Below, one piece after another: positions 1 through 6,536 of a DNA stretch of 12,510 bases. Position 1 is the stretch's first letter, and each line of letters opens with the position of its first letter. The DNA is from Actinomycetota bacterium (GTDB taxonomy: Bacteria; Actinomycetota; Actinomycetes; Propionibacteriales; Nocardioidaceae), in contig WLIH01000018.1 of NCBI GenBank assembly GCA_009702305.1, positions 1 to 12,510 on the forward strand. Direction: 5' to 3'. The notes below the pieces were generated by a model. That model did no database searches, was not told where the DNA came from, and worked only from the letters and a program-made list of their open reading frames with translations. A program made the position numbers and the translations under genes.

Positions 1-861
1 CGCGGGCTCAAGCGCAGCTATGCGGTGCTGGTCGTGATCGTCGCGTTCCTCACGGCGCTCACGCTCTTCCTGGTGGCCATCGTGCCGGTCATCACCGACC
101 AGGTCGCGGCCATCACCCGCAACGCACCCGGCTGGCTCGACGAGCTGCAGCGCAACCAGCGCATCCAGCAGCTCGACGACGAGTACCAGATCATCGACAA
201 GATCCGCGACTACGTCGCCGGGGGCGACTTCGTCAGCGGCATCTTCGGCGGCGTGCTCGGCGTCGGGCTCGCGGTGGTCGGCGCGCTGTTCAACGTCTTC
301 ATCGTGCTGGTCCTGACCCTCTACTTCCTCTCCTCCATGGAGATGACCAAGCACGCGCTCTACCAGCTGGCGCCCTCCTCGCGTCGAGACCGCGTCGGCC
401 GGCTGGGCGACCGGATCATCGCGAGCATCGGCGGCTACGTCTCGGGGGCGTTCCTGGTCGCCCTGTGCGCCGGCCTGTCGTCGCTGATCTTCCTGTTCGC
501 GATCGGCCTGGGCGAGTACGCCGTCGCCCTGGCCTTCACCGTGGCGCTGCTCGACGTGATCCCGATGATCGGCGCCACCATCGGCGCCGTCATCGTCACG
601 GCGATCGCCTTCGCCACCGACGTGCGCACCGGCATCATCTGCGCGATCTTCTACCTCGTCTATCAGCAGGTCGAGAACTACCTGATCTATCCGCGCGTGA
701 TGTCGAAGTCCGTCGACATCCCGGGCTCGGTCACCGTGATCGCCGCCCTCGTCGGCGCGGCACTGCTCGGTGTCGTCGGCGCACTGCTGGCCATCCCCAC
801 CGCCGCCGCGATCCTGATGCTGGTCCGCGAGGTCTTCGTCCGCCGTCAGAACGCGCGCTGA
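1..861 (+). CDS. AI-2E family transporter / permease (5'-truncated by window edge)
   Basis: This is a polytopic inner-membrane protein of the AI-2E (PerM/YdiK/TqsA) transporter family, whose members export small molecules or act as antiporters; the substrate here cannot be told. The frame is open from base 1, so the first visible GTG (base 25) is probably internal. About 286 residues are visible against a usual 350-400. What is seen fits the family: a hydrophobic start, an amphipathic soluble stretch with many charged residues (roughly bases 115-230), then several strongly hydrophobic helices. A DVIPMIGATIG segment near base 555 resembles the family's conserved D-IP-IG region. The C-terminal end has the typical PRVMSKSVDIPG followed by an Ala/Val/Gly-rich helix and LLAIPTAA. 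The gene ends 3 bases before the end of the convergent EamA gene. Family is confident; function is not. Confidence 0.88.
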   Translation, partial: RGLKRSYAVLVVIVAFLTALTLFLVAIVPVITDQVAAITRNAPGWLDELQRNQRIQQLDDEYQIIDKIRDYVAGGDFVSGIFGGVLGVGLAVVGALFNVFIVLVLTLYFLSSMEMTKHALYQLAPSSRRDRVGRLGDRIIASIGGYVSGAFLVALCAGLSSLIFLFAIGLGEYAVALAFTVALLDVIPMIGATIGAVIVTAIAFATDVRTGIICAIFYLVYQQVENYLIYPRVMSKSVDIPGSVTVIAALVGAALLGVVGALLAIPTAAAILMLVREVFVRRQNAR

Positions 862-864
862 GGC

Positions 865-1830
865 TCAGGCGGGGGTCGGCTCCCGGCGTACGACGGTGCG
901 CTCGCCGAGCTTGACCGCGACCACACCGGCGAGGATGAGCAGCCCGCCCAGCAGCTGGACACCGCGGGGCAGCTCGTCGAGGAGCAGCCAGGCGAACCCG
1001 ACACCGGCGACGACCTCGAGCAGCGCGACGAACGACGCGAGGCGCGATCCGAGGCGGCGACCGGCCGCGATCCCCGTGACGTAGGCCAAGGCGGCGGTGA
1101 CCAGGCCGAGCACCGCGAGCGGCACCCACCAGGTGACCGTGGAGCCGGCGTAGGTCACGTCTCCGGTCGACGCCCGCATCGGCAGCACGCCGACCAGCCC
1201 GAGCAGACCCAGGCCGAGCGTGCCGACGCTGAGACCACCGGCGGCCAGCACCAGCGGCGGCAGACCGTTGGTCTCGTCGGCGGAGATCAGGAAGTAGGAC
1301 GCCGCGCCGACCATCGCACCGAGCGACCAGAGCACGCCGACCAGGCTCAGGTCGGCACCGGAGAGCAGGTCGAGGACCAGCACCAGGCCCAACGCCGCGA
1401 GGCCCGCCCCGACGAGCGTCGTCGGCCCGGGACGCTGGCCGTGGCGCAGCCACAACCACACGACGACGGCCGCCGGTGCGGTGTACTCGATCAGCAGCGC
1501 CGGTCCGACCTGCATGTGCTGCACGGCGGAGAAGTAGCAGAACTGCGCCCCGGCGACGGCGAGGACGCCGTAGAGCACCACCACCCCGGCGTTGCCGCGC
1601 AGCAGGGTCCAGCGACCGGCCAGGGCGCGCAGCCCGAAAGGCAGCACGACCGCGGCCGCGAGCCCGACCCGCACGAGCACGACCGCGCCAGGGGTCCATC
1701 CGGTGTCGAGCAGTCCGCGGGCGAGCGCACCGGACATGCCGAAGGTGAGCGCCGAGACGACGGCGAAGACCAGGCCGACCGCGACCCGCGAGGTCGCAGC
1801 AGCCGTGTCGTCATGTGTCATCGTCGTCAT
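865..1830 (-). CDS. EamA/DMT-superfamily transporter (RhtA-like exporter)
   Basis: A 321-residue membrane protein of the drug/metabolite transporter superfamily, with two EamA repeats and about ten hydrophobic helices. Family members export amino acids or other metabolites; the RhtA-like branch exports threonine and homoserine, but the substrate here is inference. The N-terminal helices contain SALTFGMSGALARGLLD, and VLVRVGLAAAVVLPFGLRAL is a typical DMT first-repeat segment. The tail after the last helix is short and basic. The ATG at 1830 is chosen because a textbook promoter (TTGACA, 17-base spacer, TAGCGT) ends 8 bases upstream, so translation would be leaderless or nearly so. A second in-frame ATG lies three codons further in. 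The gene is divergent from a CGNR zinc-finger regulator 38 bases away, which makes that protein the obvious candidate regulator. Confidence 0.9.
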   Translation of the reverse strand: MTTMTHDDTAAATSRVAVGLVFAVVSALTFGMSGALARGLLDTGWTPGAVVLVRVGLAAAVVLPFGLRALAGRWTLLRGNAGVVVLYGVLAVAGAQFCYFSAVQHMQVGPALLIEYTAPAAVVVWLWLRHGQRPGPTTLVGAGLAALGLVLVLDLLSGADLSLVGVLWSLGAMVGAASYFLISADETNGLPPLVLAAGGLSVGTLGLGLLGLVGVLPMRASTGDVTYAGSTVTWWVPLAVLGLVTAALAYVTGIAAGRRLGSRLASFVALLEVVAGVGFAWLLLDELPRGVQLLGGLLILAGVVAVKLGERTVVRREPTPA

Positions 1831-1838
1831 GGGTCATG

Positions 1839-1867
1839 ACGCTACGCACCATCCGGTAACCTGTCAA
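1839..1867 (-). promoter_or_regulatory. Sigma-70-type promoter of the EamA exporter gene
   Basis: On the minus strand a perfect -35 TTGACA (1867-1862) is followed by a 17-base spacer and a -10 TAGCGT (1844-1839). The -10 ends 8 bases before the ATG at 1830, so the transcript would have almost no leader. The -35 shares base 1862 with the plus-strand -10 of the divergent regulator gene and lies directly before its GTG. Polymerase binding in one direction should therefore hinder the other. Confidence 0.72.
1857..1862 (+). promoter_or_regulatory. -10 element (TAACCT) of the CGNR regulator gene
   Basis: TAACCT fits the actinobacterial TANNNT -10 consensus and ends 6 bases before the GTG at 1869, the expected distance for transcription to start at the first codon base (leaderless mRNA). 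No good -35 is visible 16-18 bases upstream. Confidence 0.55.
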
Positions 1868-1868
1868 C

Positions 1869-2411
1869 GTGCCGTTCACCCATGACACCGAGGTGTCCCT
1901 CCAGGCTGCCGTCGTGCTGGCCAACTCGGCCGAGACGCCCGACACGCTGACCTCGGTCGCCGACCTCGACGACTTCTACGAGCGCTTCGAGTTCACCGGT
2001 CGCCACGAGCGCACCCGCGCCGAGCTCGACGAGGTCCGGGCCCTGCGCGCGGACCTGCGCCGACTGCTGACGGCGAGTCGCGAGGAGGCCGTCGACATCG
2101 TCAACGCCATGCTCCTCGAGGCCCGGGCGCTGCCCCAGCTGATGCGACACGACCGCTTCGACTGGCACCTGCACGCGGTCTCGACCGACGCCCCGCTGGC
2201 CACCCGGATCACGGTCGAGGCAGCGATGGCGATGGTCGACGTGATCCGCGAGGACGAGATGTCGCGCCTGGGCGTGTGCGCCGACGACGACTGCGACGGC
2301 GTCGTGCTCGACCTGTCGCGCAACCGCTCGCGACGCTTCTGCTCGACCGCCTGCGGCAACCGCAACGCTGTCGCCGCCTACCGGGCCCGCCAGTCCGGCT
2401 CGGCCGATTGA
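1869..2411 (+). CDS. CGNR zinc-finger / ABATE-domain regulator
   Basis: A 180-residue protein of the ABATE plus CGNR zinc-finger family, regarded as putative stress-induced transcription regulators of Actinobacteria and their relatives. The N-terminal ABATE region (about residues 10-130) is helical and charged and begins with an Ala/Val/Leu-rich helix. The C-terminal zinc finger has four cysteines at residues 137, 142, 158 and 162, the last in the diagnostic CGNR motif (162-165) within RRFCSTACGNRNAVAAYRAR. That arginine-rich end probably contacts DNA. The GTG start at 1869 is chosen because a TANNNT box sits 6 bases upstream and the next upstream frame holds no better start. There is no Shine-Dalgarno, consistent with leaderless translation. 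The gene is divergent from the EamA exporter and ends 7 bases before the convergent hydrolase gene. Control of the exporter by this protein is inferred from position only. Confidence 0.88.
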   Translation: MPFTHDTEVSLQAAVVLANSAETPDTLTSVADLDDFYERFEFTGRHERTRAELDEVRALRADLRRLLTASREEAVDIVNAMLLEARALPQLMRHDRFDWHLHAVSTDAPLATRITVEAAMAMVDVIREDEMSRLGVCADDDCDGVVLDLSRNRSRRFCSTACGNRNAVAAYRARQSGSAD

Positions 2412-2418
2412 GCGCACG

Positions 2419-3225
2419 TCATGAGGTCTGGGCGGGCCCGGGCACCGGCACGTCCCGGTAGGCCGCCAGGTTGTGCGCGTTGTACGCCGACGTGTCGGCG
2501 ATCGTCATCTCGCCCTCCCACTCGGTGGGCAGCGGCACCGCCACACCCGGGGCGACCCGGCGTACGACCTGGTCCAGGACGGTCTCCGCGTCCCCCACCC
2601 ACAGGTGCTTGGCGCCGGGGAAGGCGACCACCTCGGCCTGCGGCACCGCAGCGAACCGCTCACGCGCGGCCTCCGGCTGGAGGTAGTCGTCGTGCTCGGG
2701 CACGAACGCATGCACCGGCTTGCCGGACTCGGCCCACGCGGTGAGGTCGGAGGGCTGGGAGAAGCGCAGCGGTGGGCTGAGCAGGATCGCTCCTCGCACC
2801 GCCGGGTCCAAGCCGTGCATCAGGGCCAGATCGGTGCCGAACGACCAGCCGAGCAGCCAGATCTCGGGCAGGTCGGCGAACTCGGCGTACTCGATGGCGG
2901 CGGCGACGTCGAAGCGCTCCCCCACCCCGTTGTCGAAGCTGCCCTCGGAGGTGCCCTGCTCCGACCAGGTGCCCCGGGTGTTGAACCGGAGCACGGCGAT
3001 CCCGGCCAGGGCCGGCAGCCGGAAGGCGGCCTTGCGGTAGACGTGGCTGTCCATCATGCCGCCGTGGGTCGGCAGCGGGTGCAGGCAGACCAGGGTCGCC
3101 ACCGGCGCTCGGTCGAGCGGCACGGCGAGCTCGCCGACCAGGGACAGCCCGTCGGCCGTGTGCAGGGTCAGCGGGGTGCGGGTGGCGGGCAGGACGGAGT
3201 TGGCGCGGATCTTGTGGCTCAACAC
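2419..3225 (-). CDS. Alpha/beta-hydrolase fold protein
   Basis: A 268-residue cytoplasmic alpha/beta hydrolase with no signal peptide; the substrate is unknown. Motifs in order: an oxyanion-side CLHPLPTHGG (residues 48-56), a nucleophile elbow GWSFG with Ser128, an acid region EHDDYL (Asp179 or Asp180) and a C-terminal KHLW His207, giving a complete Ser-Asp-His triad. The overall pattern resembles the COG2945-type short hydrolases. The start is uncertain: GTG at 3225 or the adjacent TTG at 3222. Both overlap the TGA of the upstream glycosidase gene (3221-3219), the TTG by four bases (TTGA), so translation is probably coupled. No clear Shine-Dalgarno is seen. A longer open frame runs upstream to 3672 but lies inside the glycosidase and reads as Arg-rich shadow. 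The last 35 or so residues after the fold are poorly conserved looking. Confidence 0.85.
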   Translation of the reverse strand: MLSHKIRANSVLPATRTPLTLHTADGLSLVGELAVPLDRAPVATLVCLHPLPTHGGMMDSHVYRKAAFRLPALAGIAVLRFNTRGTWSEQGTSEGSFDNGVGERFDVAAAIEYAEFADLPEIWLLGWSFGTDLALMHGLDPAVRGAILLSPPLRFSQPSDLTAWAESGKPVHAFVPEHDDYLQPEAARERFAAVPQAEVVAFPGAKHLWVGDAETVLDQVVRRVAPGVAVPLPTEWEGEMTIADTSAYNAHNLAAYRDVPVPGPAQTS

Positions 3226-3995
3226 CAGTCGTGCACGCCGTCCGGGCTCAGCGAGCGGTCGCGCAGCACGACCGGGACCTGGTCGCCGTAGGCCTCGCAG
3301 GACTCGTCGAAGTCCTGACGGCGGTACTCGATCATCAGCACCTGGTCGCCGAAGTGCTCGATGTAGCCGCCGCACTCGTCGTAGCGCGAGCACGATTCGG
3401 ACACGGCGTAGTCGAAGCCGATGCTCGTGCCGTCGAAGCCGACGAGGTTCTTCTGACCGACCGCGAGCCCGGCGGTGTGCGAGGCGTCGATCAGCAGCCG
3501 GGCGAAGGCCAGCGCCTGCTTGCGCGTCAGCAGGCCCTCGCTGCGGGTGAAGGAGTCGAGGTTGTCGAACTCGACGGCGTCGAACCCGTCGTCGGCGCAC
3601 TGTCCGGCCCACCCGCCCACGATCTCGGCGAGCGCCGAGCGCTTGGCGGGCGTGCGCAGGTCGAGCAGCCACTCGCCCCAGTTGGCGTCGACCACGGGGC
3701 GGCCGTCGCGGTCCTTCAGCACCAGCGACCAGTGCTTCTTCCAGAACTTCTTCTCGTTGTCCTGGGTCTGGTAGCCGTTGACGTAGCAGATGTTGTAACG
3801 CCCCTCGACCGGGTCGGAGGTGCGGTCGCGCACGACGATGCCGACGTTGTCGGGCGGCGCCGCGTCACCGCCGAGCTGGTAGTCGACGTCGGTGTCCGAG
3901 GGCAGCGGCGAGACGTCGACCCGGGCGTACGCCGACGGGGCCGGCCCGAGCCCGAGCAGCAGGGCCGCCAGCACCATCGCACACCACTTCGCCAT
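3219..3995 (-). CDS. Secreted GH114-like (TM1410/endo-alpha-1,4-polygalactosaminidase) glycosidase
   Basis: A 258-residue secreted protein of the GH114 clan, a TIM-barrel family whose characterised members cleave alpha-1,4-linked galactosamine polymers. The signal peptide is clear: MAKW, a Leu/Ala-rich core, then a likely signal-peptidase site after SAYA (residue 24). The mature part contains ICYVNGYQ (69-76), ANWGEWLLDLR (104-113) and the family-type VEFDNLDSF (141-149) that carries probable catalytic acids. Cysteines at 70, 133, 202, 208, 233 and 258 fit an exported protein; the last residue is Cys. The ATG at 3995 is preferred over an upstream in-frame start at 4127 because it begins the signal peptide and has a -10 TACCGT 7 bases upstream. 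Its 3' end overlaps the hydrolase start. It is divergent from the S8 protease gene. The actual polysaccharide substrate is inference. Confidence 0.83.
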   Translation of the reverse strand: MAKWCAMVLAALLLGLGPAPSAYARVDVSPLPSDTDVDYQLGGDAAPPDNVGIVVRDRTSDPVEGRYNICYVNGYQTQDNEKKFWKKHWSLVLKDRDGRPVVDANWGEWLLDLRTPAKRSALAEIVGGWAGQCADDGFDAVEFDNLDSFTRSEGLLTRKQALAFARLLIDASHTAGLAVGQKNLVGFDGTSIGFDYAVSESCSRYDECGGYIEHFGDQVLMIEYRRQDFDESCEAYGDQVPVVLRDRSLSPDGVHDWC

Positions 3996-4002
3996 GGCGA
4001 CG

Positions 4003-4008
4003 ACGGTA
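4003..4008 (-). promoter_or_regulatory. -10 element (TACCGT) of the GH114-like gene
   Basis: On the minus strand TACCGT (4008-4003) fits TANNNT and ends 7 bases before the ATG at 3995, so the mRNA is probably leaderless. The -35 region is weak. Confidence 0.5.
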
Positions 4009-4051
4009 GAGCATCCGGCTGCGGCAGCCCAGTGGTCCACTCCACGCCCGG

Positions 4052-4067
4052 GCGACGTAACCGTCGC
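4052..4067. promoter_or_regulatory. 16-base dyad between divergent glycosidase and protease genes
   Basis: GCGACG-TAAC-CGTCGC is a perfect 6-base inverted repeat with a 4-base centre. It lies in the 114-base gap between the divergent secreted glycosidase and secreted protease genes, 42 bases before the protease ATG and upstream of the glycosidase -10. It could be an operator shared by both genes. In G+C-rich DNA such a short dyad may also be chance. Confidence 0.3.
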
Positions 4068-4109
4068 GCCCGCCCGGCGTTGATCGGTCACCATCACGAA
4101 AGGCCCACC

Positions 4110-6038
4110 ATGTCGCCCCTGCGTCACCGTCTCGTCGCACTCACGTGTGCGGCCGCGGCCACCCTCGCGCTGACCGGAGTCGCCACCGCCGACGCCGTCA
4201 CCAGCGAGTCAGCCCGTCCCTCCGCCGCCGCCCTCGCCGCGACCCACCCCGGCCTGGCCCGGCTGCTGGCCGCCGGCACCCCGACCCAGAAGGCGATCGT
4301 CCGCCTGCCGTCGGTCCCGACGGCCGCCGACGTGATTGCCCTGCGCGGTCTCGGCCTGACCGTGCAGCCGCTGCACTCGCTGCCGTTCGCCCTGGTCGCC
4401 GGGCCGCTCGCCGCGCTGACGGAGACCGTCACCGAGGGCCTCGGGCTCGACGTCTACCCCGACGAGCGGCTCCAGTACTTCGACACCGCCTCGACCGACT
4501 CGATGTCGAAGGGCAAGGGCGCCGGCGCCGCGCTGCGCAAGCGGGGCTTCACCGGCAAGGGCGTCACCGTCGGCATCATCGACTCCGGCTGCGACGCCAC
4601 GCACCCCGACCTGGCCGACCACGTGACCACCAACGTCAAGCTGCTCAGCCCGGAGTACGTCAACGCCGGCAGCACGCCGACGCTGGTCATCCCGGTCGAC
4701 GCCGGCCCGTACGACAACTCCGACATCGGCGGCGGACACGGCACGCACGTCGCCGGCATCGTCGCGGCCGACTCCAGCTCGGTCACCGACGGCAGCCGCT
4801 TCGGCGTCGCCCCCGACGCCGACCTGGCGTGCTTCTCGATCGGCGAGGGCCTGTTCACCACCGCCGTCGTGACGGCGTTCGACTACATCCTCTCCGACCC
4901 GGACATGTTCGACATCGACGTCATCAACAACTCCTGGGGCAACACCTTCCGCCAGTTCGACCCGCAGGACCCGGTGGCTGTGGCGTCGAAGGCCGTCGTC
5001 GACAAGGGCGTGACGGTCGTCTTCGCCGCCGGCAACGCCGGCTCGGGCGCCGTGCCGATGAGTCTGAACCCGTTCTCCCAGTCGCCCTGGGTGATCTCGG
5101 TCGCGGCCGCCGGCGTCGACCGCGTGCGGGGAGACTTCTCCTCCAACGGCCTGGTGCACGACAACTCCACCGCGGTCCCGATCGCCGACGACGGTCACAC
5201 CGTCTTCACCGGTGACCGGATCGGCGTCTACCACCCCGACATCACCGCGCCGGGTGTCGACATCTCGTCGACCTGCGACAGCATCGGCGCCGTCATCGGT
5301 CCGTGCGCCCCCGGCGACAACGCCAGCGCCTCGGGCACCTCGATGGCCTCGCCGCACATCGCGGGCGCGGCCGCCGTCCTGCTGCAGGCGCAGCCGAAGC
5401 TCACCCCGACCCAGGTCCGCCTCGCCCTGCAGGCCACGGCCACCCCGGTCGGCGCGACCGACGGCACCGGCACCGCGCCGTTCTGGCAGGTCGGCTACGG
5501 CTTCGCCAATCTCGACCGGGCGGTCACGCTGGTCCGCTCGCCGGGATGGGCCGCCAAGCTCGCGCGGCTCGCGCGCAAGGCCGACGCCCGGGTCCTGAAG
5601 GCCGACGGCACCACCGTCGTGCGCTCCGACCTCTTCACCTACGAGCCGCTCCCGGTGACCGTCGGCGGCATCGATGGCGGCACGTTCGAAGTGCCGGTCG
5701 GCAAGAGCACGCGCTCGCTGGACATCTCGCTGTCCTTCCCCTCGGGCGGCAGCCTCGCGGCCTCGGTGTTCAGCTACACCGTCGAGGTCCTCGACCCCGC
5801 GGGCACCGTCGTCGCCACGAGCACGACCGACCCGCTGGGTGGGGCGGGCACGGCGGTCGCGACCGTCGAGGGCGTCAAGGCCGGCACCTACACGTTCGAG
5901 GTCAGCGGCGACTACGCGGTCTCCGACCCGGACACGATCGACAGCGACTCGGTCTTCGGTCGCTTCGTCACCCTCGCGGTGGCGCAGCTCAAGCCGTCGC
6001 CGGTGATCACGTGCGGGCGGGTCGCGGCGCGCTGCTGA
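4110..6038 (+). CDS. Secreted subtilisin-like serine protease (S8 family)
   Basis: A 642-residue secreted subtilase. It has a basic N-terminus and an Ala/Leu-rich signal peptide ending near residue 27 (GVATA-DA). Next comes an inhibitor-like propeptide (about residues 55-125) and then the catalytic domain (about 145-480). The triad is complete: Asp158 in GIIDSG, His210 in GGGHGTHVAG and Ser411 in SGTSMASPHIAG; the oxyanion-hole Asn309 sits in AAGNAG. After the catalytic domain, about 150 residues form a beta-rich tail with DISLSFP and GTYTFEVSGDYAV segments, resembling pre-peptidase C-terminal (PPC-like) domains. It ends with Cys635 and Cys642, seven residues apart. The ATG at 4110 is chosen for the signal peptide and a purine-rich GAAAGG (4098-4103) 6 bases upstream; a frame open far upstream is antisense to the glycosidase. 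A hairpin follows the stop codon. Role: extracellular proteolysis, substrate unknown. Confidence 0.94.
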   Translation: MSPLRHRLVALTCAAAATLALTGVATADAVTSESARPSAAALAATHPGLARLLAAGTPTQKAIVRLPSVPTAADVIALRGLGLTVQPLHSLPFALVAGPLAALTETVTEGLGLDVYPDERLQYFDTASTDSMSKGKGAGAALRKRGFTGKGVTVGIIDSGCDATHPDLADHVTTNVKLLSPEYVNAGSTPTLVIPVDAGPYDNSDIGGGHGTHVAGIVAADSSSVTDGSRFGVAPDADLACFSIGEGLFTTAVVTAFDYILSDPDMFDIDVINNSWGNTFRQFDPQDPVAVASKAVVDKGVTVVFAAGNAGSGAVPMSLNPFSQSPWVISVAAAGVDRVRGDFSSNGLVHDNSTAVPIADDGHTVFTGDRIGVYHPDITAPGVDISSTCDSIGAVIGPCAPGDNASASGTSMASPHIAGAAAVLLQAQPKLTPTQVRLALQATATPVGATDGTGTAPFWQVGYGFANLDRAVTLVRSPGWAAKLARLARKADARVLKADGTTVVRSDLFTYEPLPVTVGGIDGGTFEVPVGKSTRSLDISLSFPSGGSLAASVFSYTVEVLDPAGTVVATSTTDPLGGAGTAVATVEGVKAGTYTFEVSGDYAVSDPDTIDSDSVFGRFVTLAVAQLKPSPVITCGRVAARC

Positions 6039-6061
6039 GCACCACGACCGCCTGACAGATC

Positions 6062-6099
6062 CGGCCGGGAAGTCCCTCACATCCGGGGCCTCCCGGCCG
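6062..6099 (+). terminator. GC-rich hairpin, probable terminator of the S8 protease gene
   Basis: CGGCCGGGA (6062-6070) pairs perfectly with TCCCGGCCG (6091-6099). Inside, a one-base mismatch is followed by five more pairs (one G-U) and an 8-base loop (6077-6084). It begins 24 bases after the stop codon. There is no T-run, as is common for actinobacterial terminators. Confidence 0.6.
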
Positions 6100-6143
6100 A
6101 TCTACGTCTCGACGGCACGCCGCCACCCGGCTCGGCGACCGGC

Positions 6144-6150
6144 GAGGAGG
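6144..6150 (+). promoter_or_regulatory. Ribosome binding site of the response regulator gene
   Basis: GAGGAGG, 8 bases before the ATG at 6159, is the strongest Shine-Dalgarno sequence I noticed here, and it fixes this start. It contrasts with the many leaderless starts in the window. Confidence 0.75.
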
Positions 6151-6158
6151 TCTGATCG

Positions 6159-6536
6159 ATGCGCGTCCTGGTGGTCGACGACGACCCCGACCTGAGCCTG
6201 CTGATGGAGATCTTCCTGACGCGGCGCGGGCACGAGGTGCTGCTCGCCTCCGACGGGCGTGACGGCCTCGACGTCCTCGGTCGCGAGGGTGTCGACCTCG
6301 TCGTGCTCGACTGGATGATGCCCACGCTCGACGGCATCGCGATGACCCGCGCGATCCGCGCCGACCCGCGGGTGCGACACCTTCCGCTGCTGATGGTCAC
6401 CGCGCGCCACGATCACGGCGAGGCGGTCGCCGCCGGGGTGGACGAGGTGCTCGGCAAGCCGTTCACCGGCACCGTGCTGGTCGCGACCGTCGAGGACCTC
6501 GGCGGACGCAGCCTCCCGACAGGAGCCTCGGCCTGA
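6159..6536 (+). CDS. Receiver-only (CheY-like) response regulator
   Basis: A 125-residue protein made of one receiver domain and no output domain. The acidic pocket is Asp7-Asp8-Asp9 (VVDDDPD), the phospho-acceptor is Asp51 in VLDWMMP, the switch Thr is Thr81 (MVTAR) and the conserved lysine is Lys100 in GKPF. All functional residues are present, so it should be phosphorylated. Without an output domain it must work by protein contact or by passing phosphate on. It overlaps the next gene, a PAS histidine kinase, by one base (TGATG), so the two are probably made together and form a cognate pair. After Lys100 only about 25 residues remain, slightly irregular compared with a full alpha5 helix, with a Ser/Thr/Gly/Ala-rich end. 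Confidence 0.92.
   Translation: MRVLVVDDDPDLSLLMEIFLTRRGHEVLLASDGRDGLDVLGREGVDLVVLDWMMPTLDGIAMTRAIRADPRVRHLPLLMVTARHDHGEAVAAGVDEVLGKPFTGTVLVATVEDLGGRSLPTGASA

Noticed and set aside
3226..3672. Upstream extension of the alpha/beta hydrolase
   Set aside because: The frame is open to 3672, but the translated part is Arg-rich and lies wholly within the glycosidase coding region; the fold begins only after about 3225.
3231..4109. Possible long N-terminal extension of the subtilase
   Set aside because: The frame is open upstream but lies antisense to the signal-peptide-bearing glycosidase. A clear signal peptide starts at 4110, which would be buried by any extension.
4209..6080. A 623-codon open frame on the minus strand, antisense to the subtilase gene
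   Set aside because: Its composition is dominated by Arg, Gly, Asp and Val, as expected when G+C-rich codons are read in the opposite frame. It has no recognisable motif, while the plus strand encodes a protease with a full triad.
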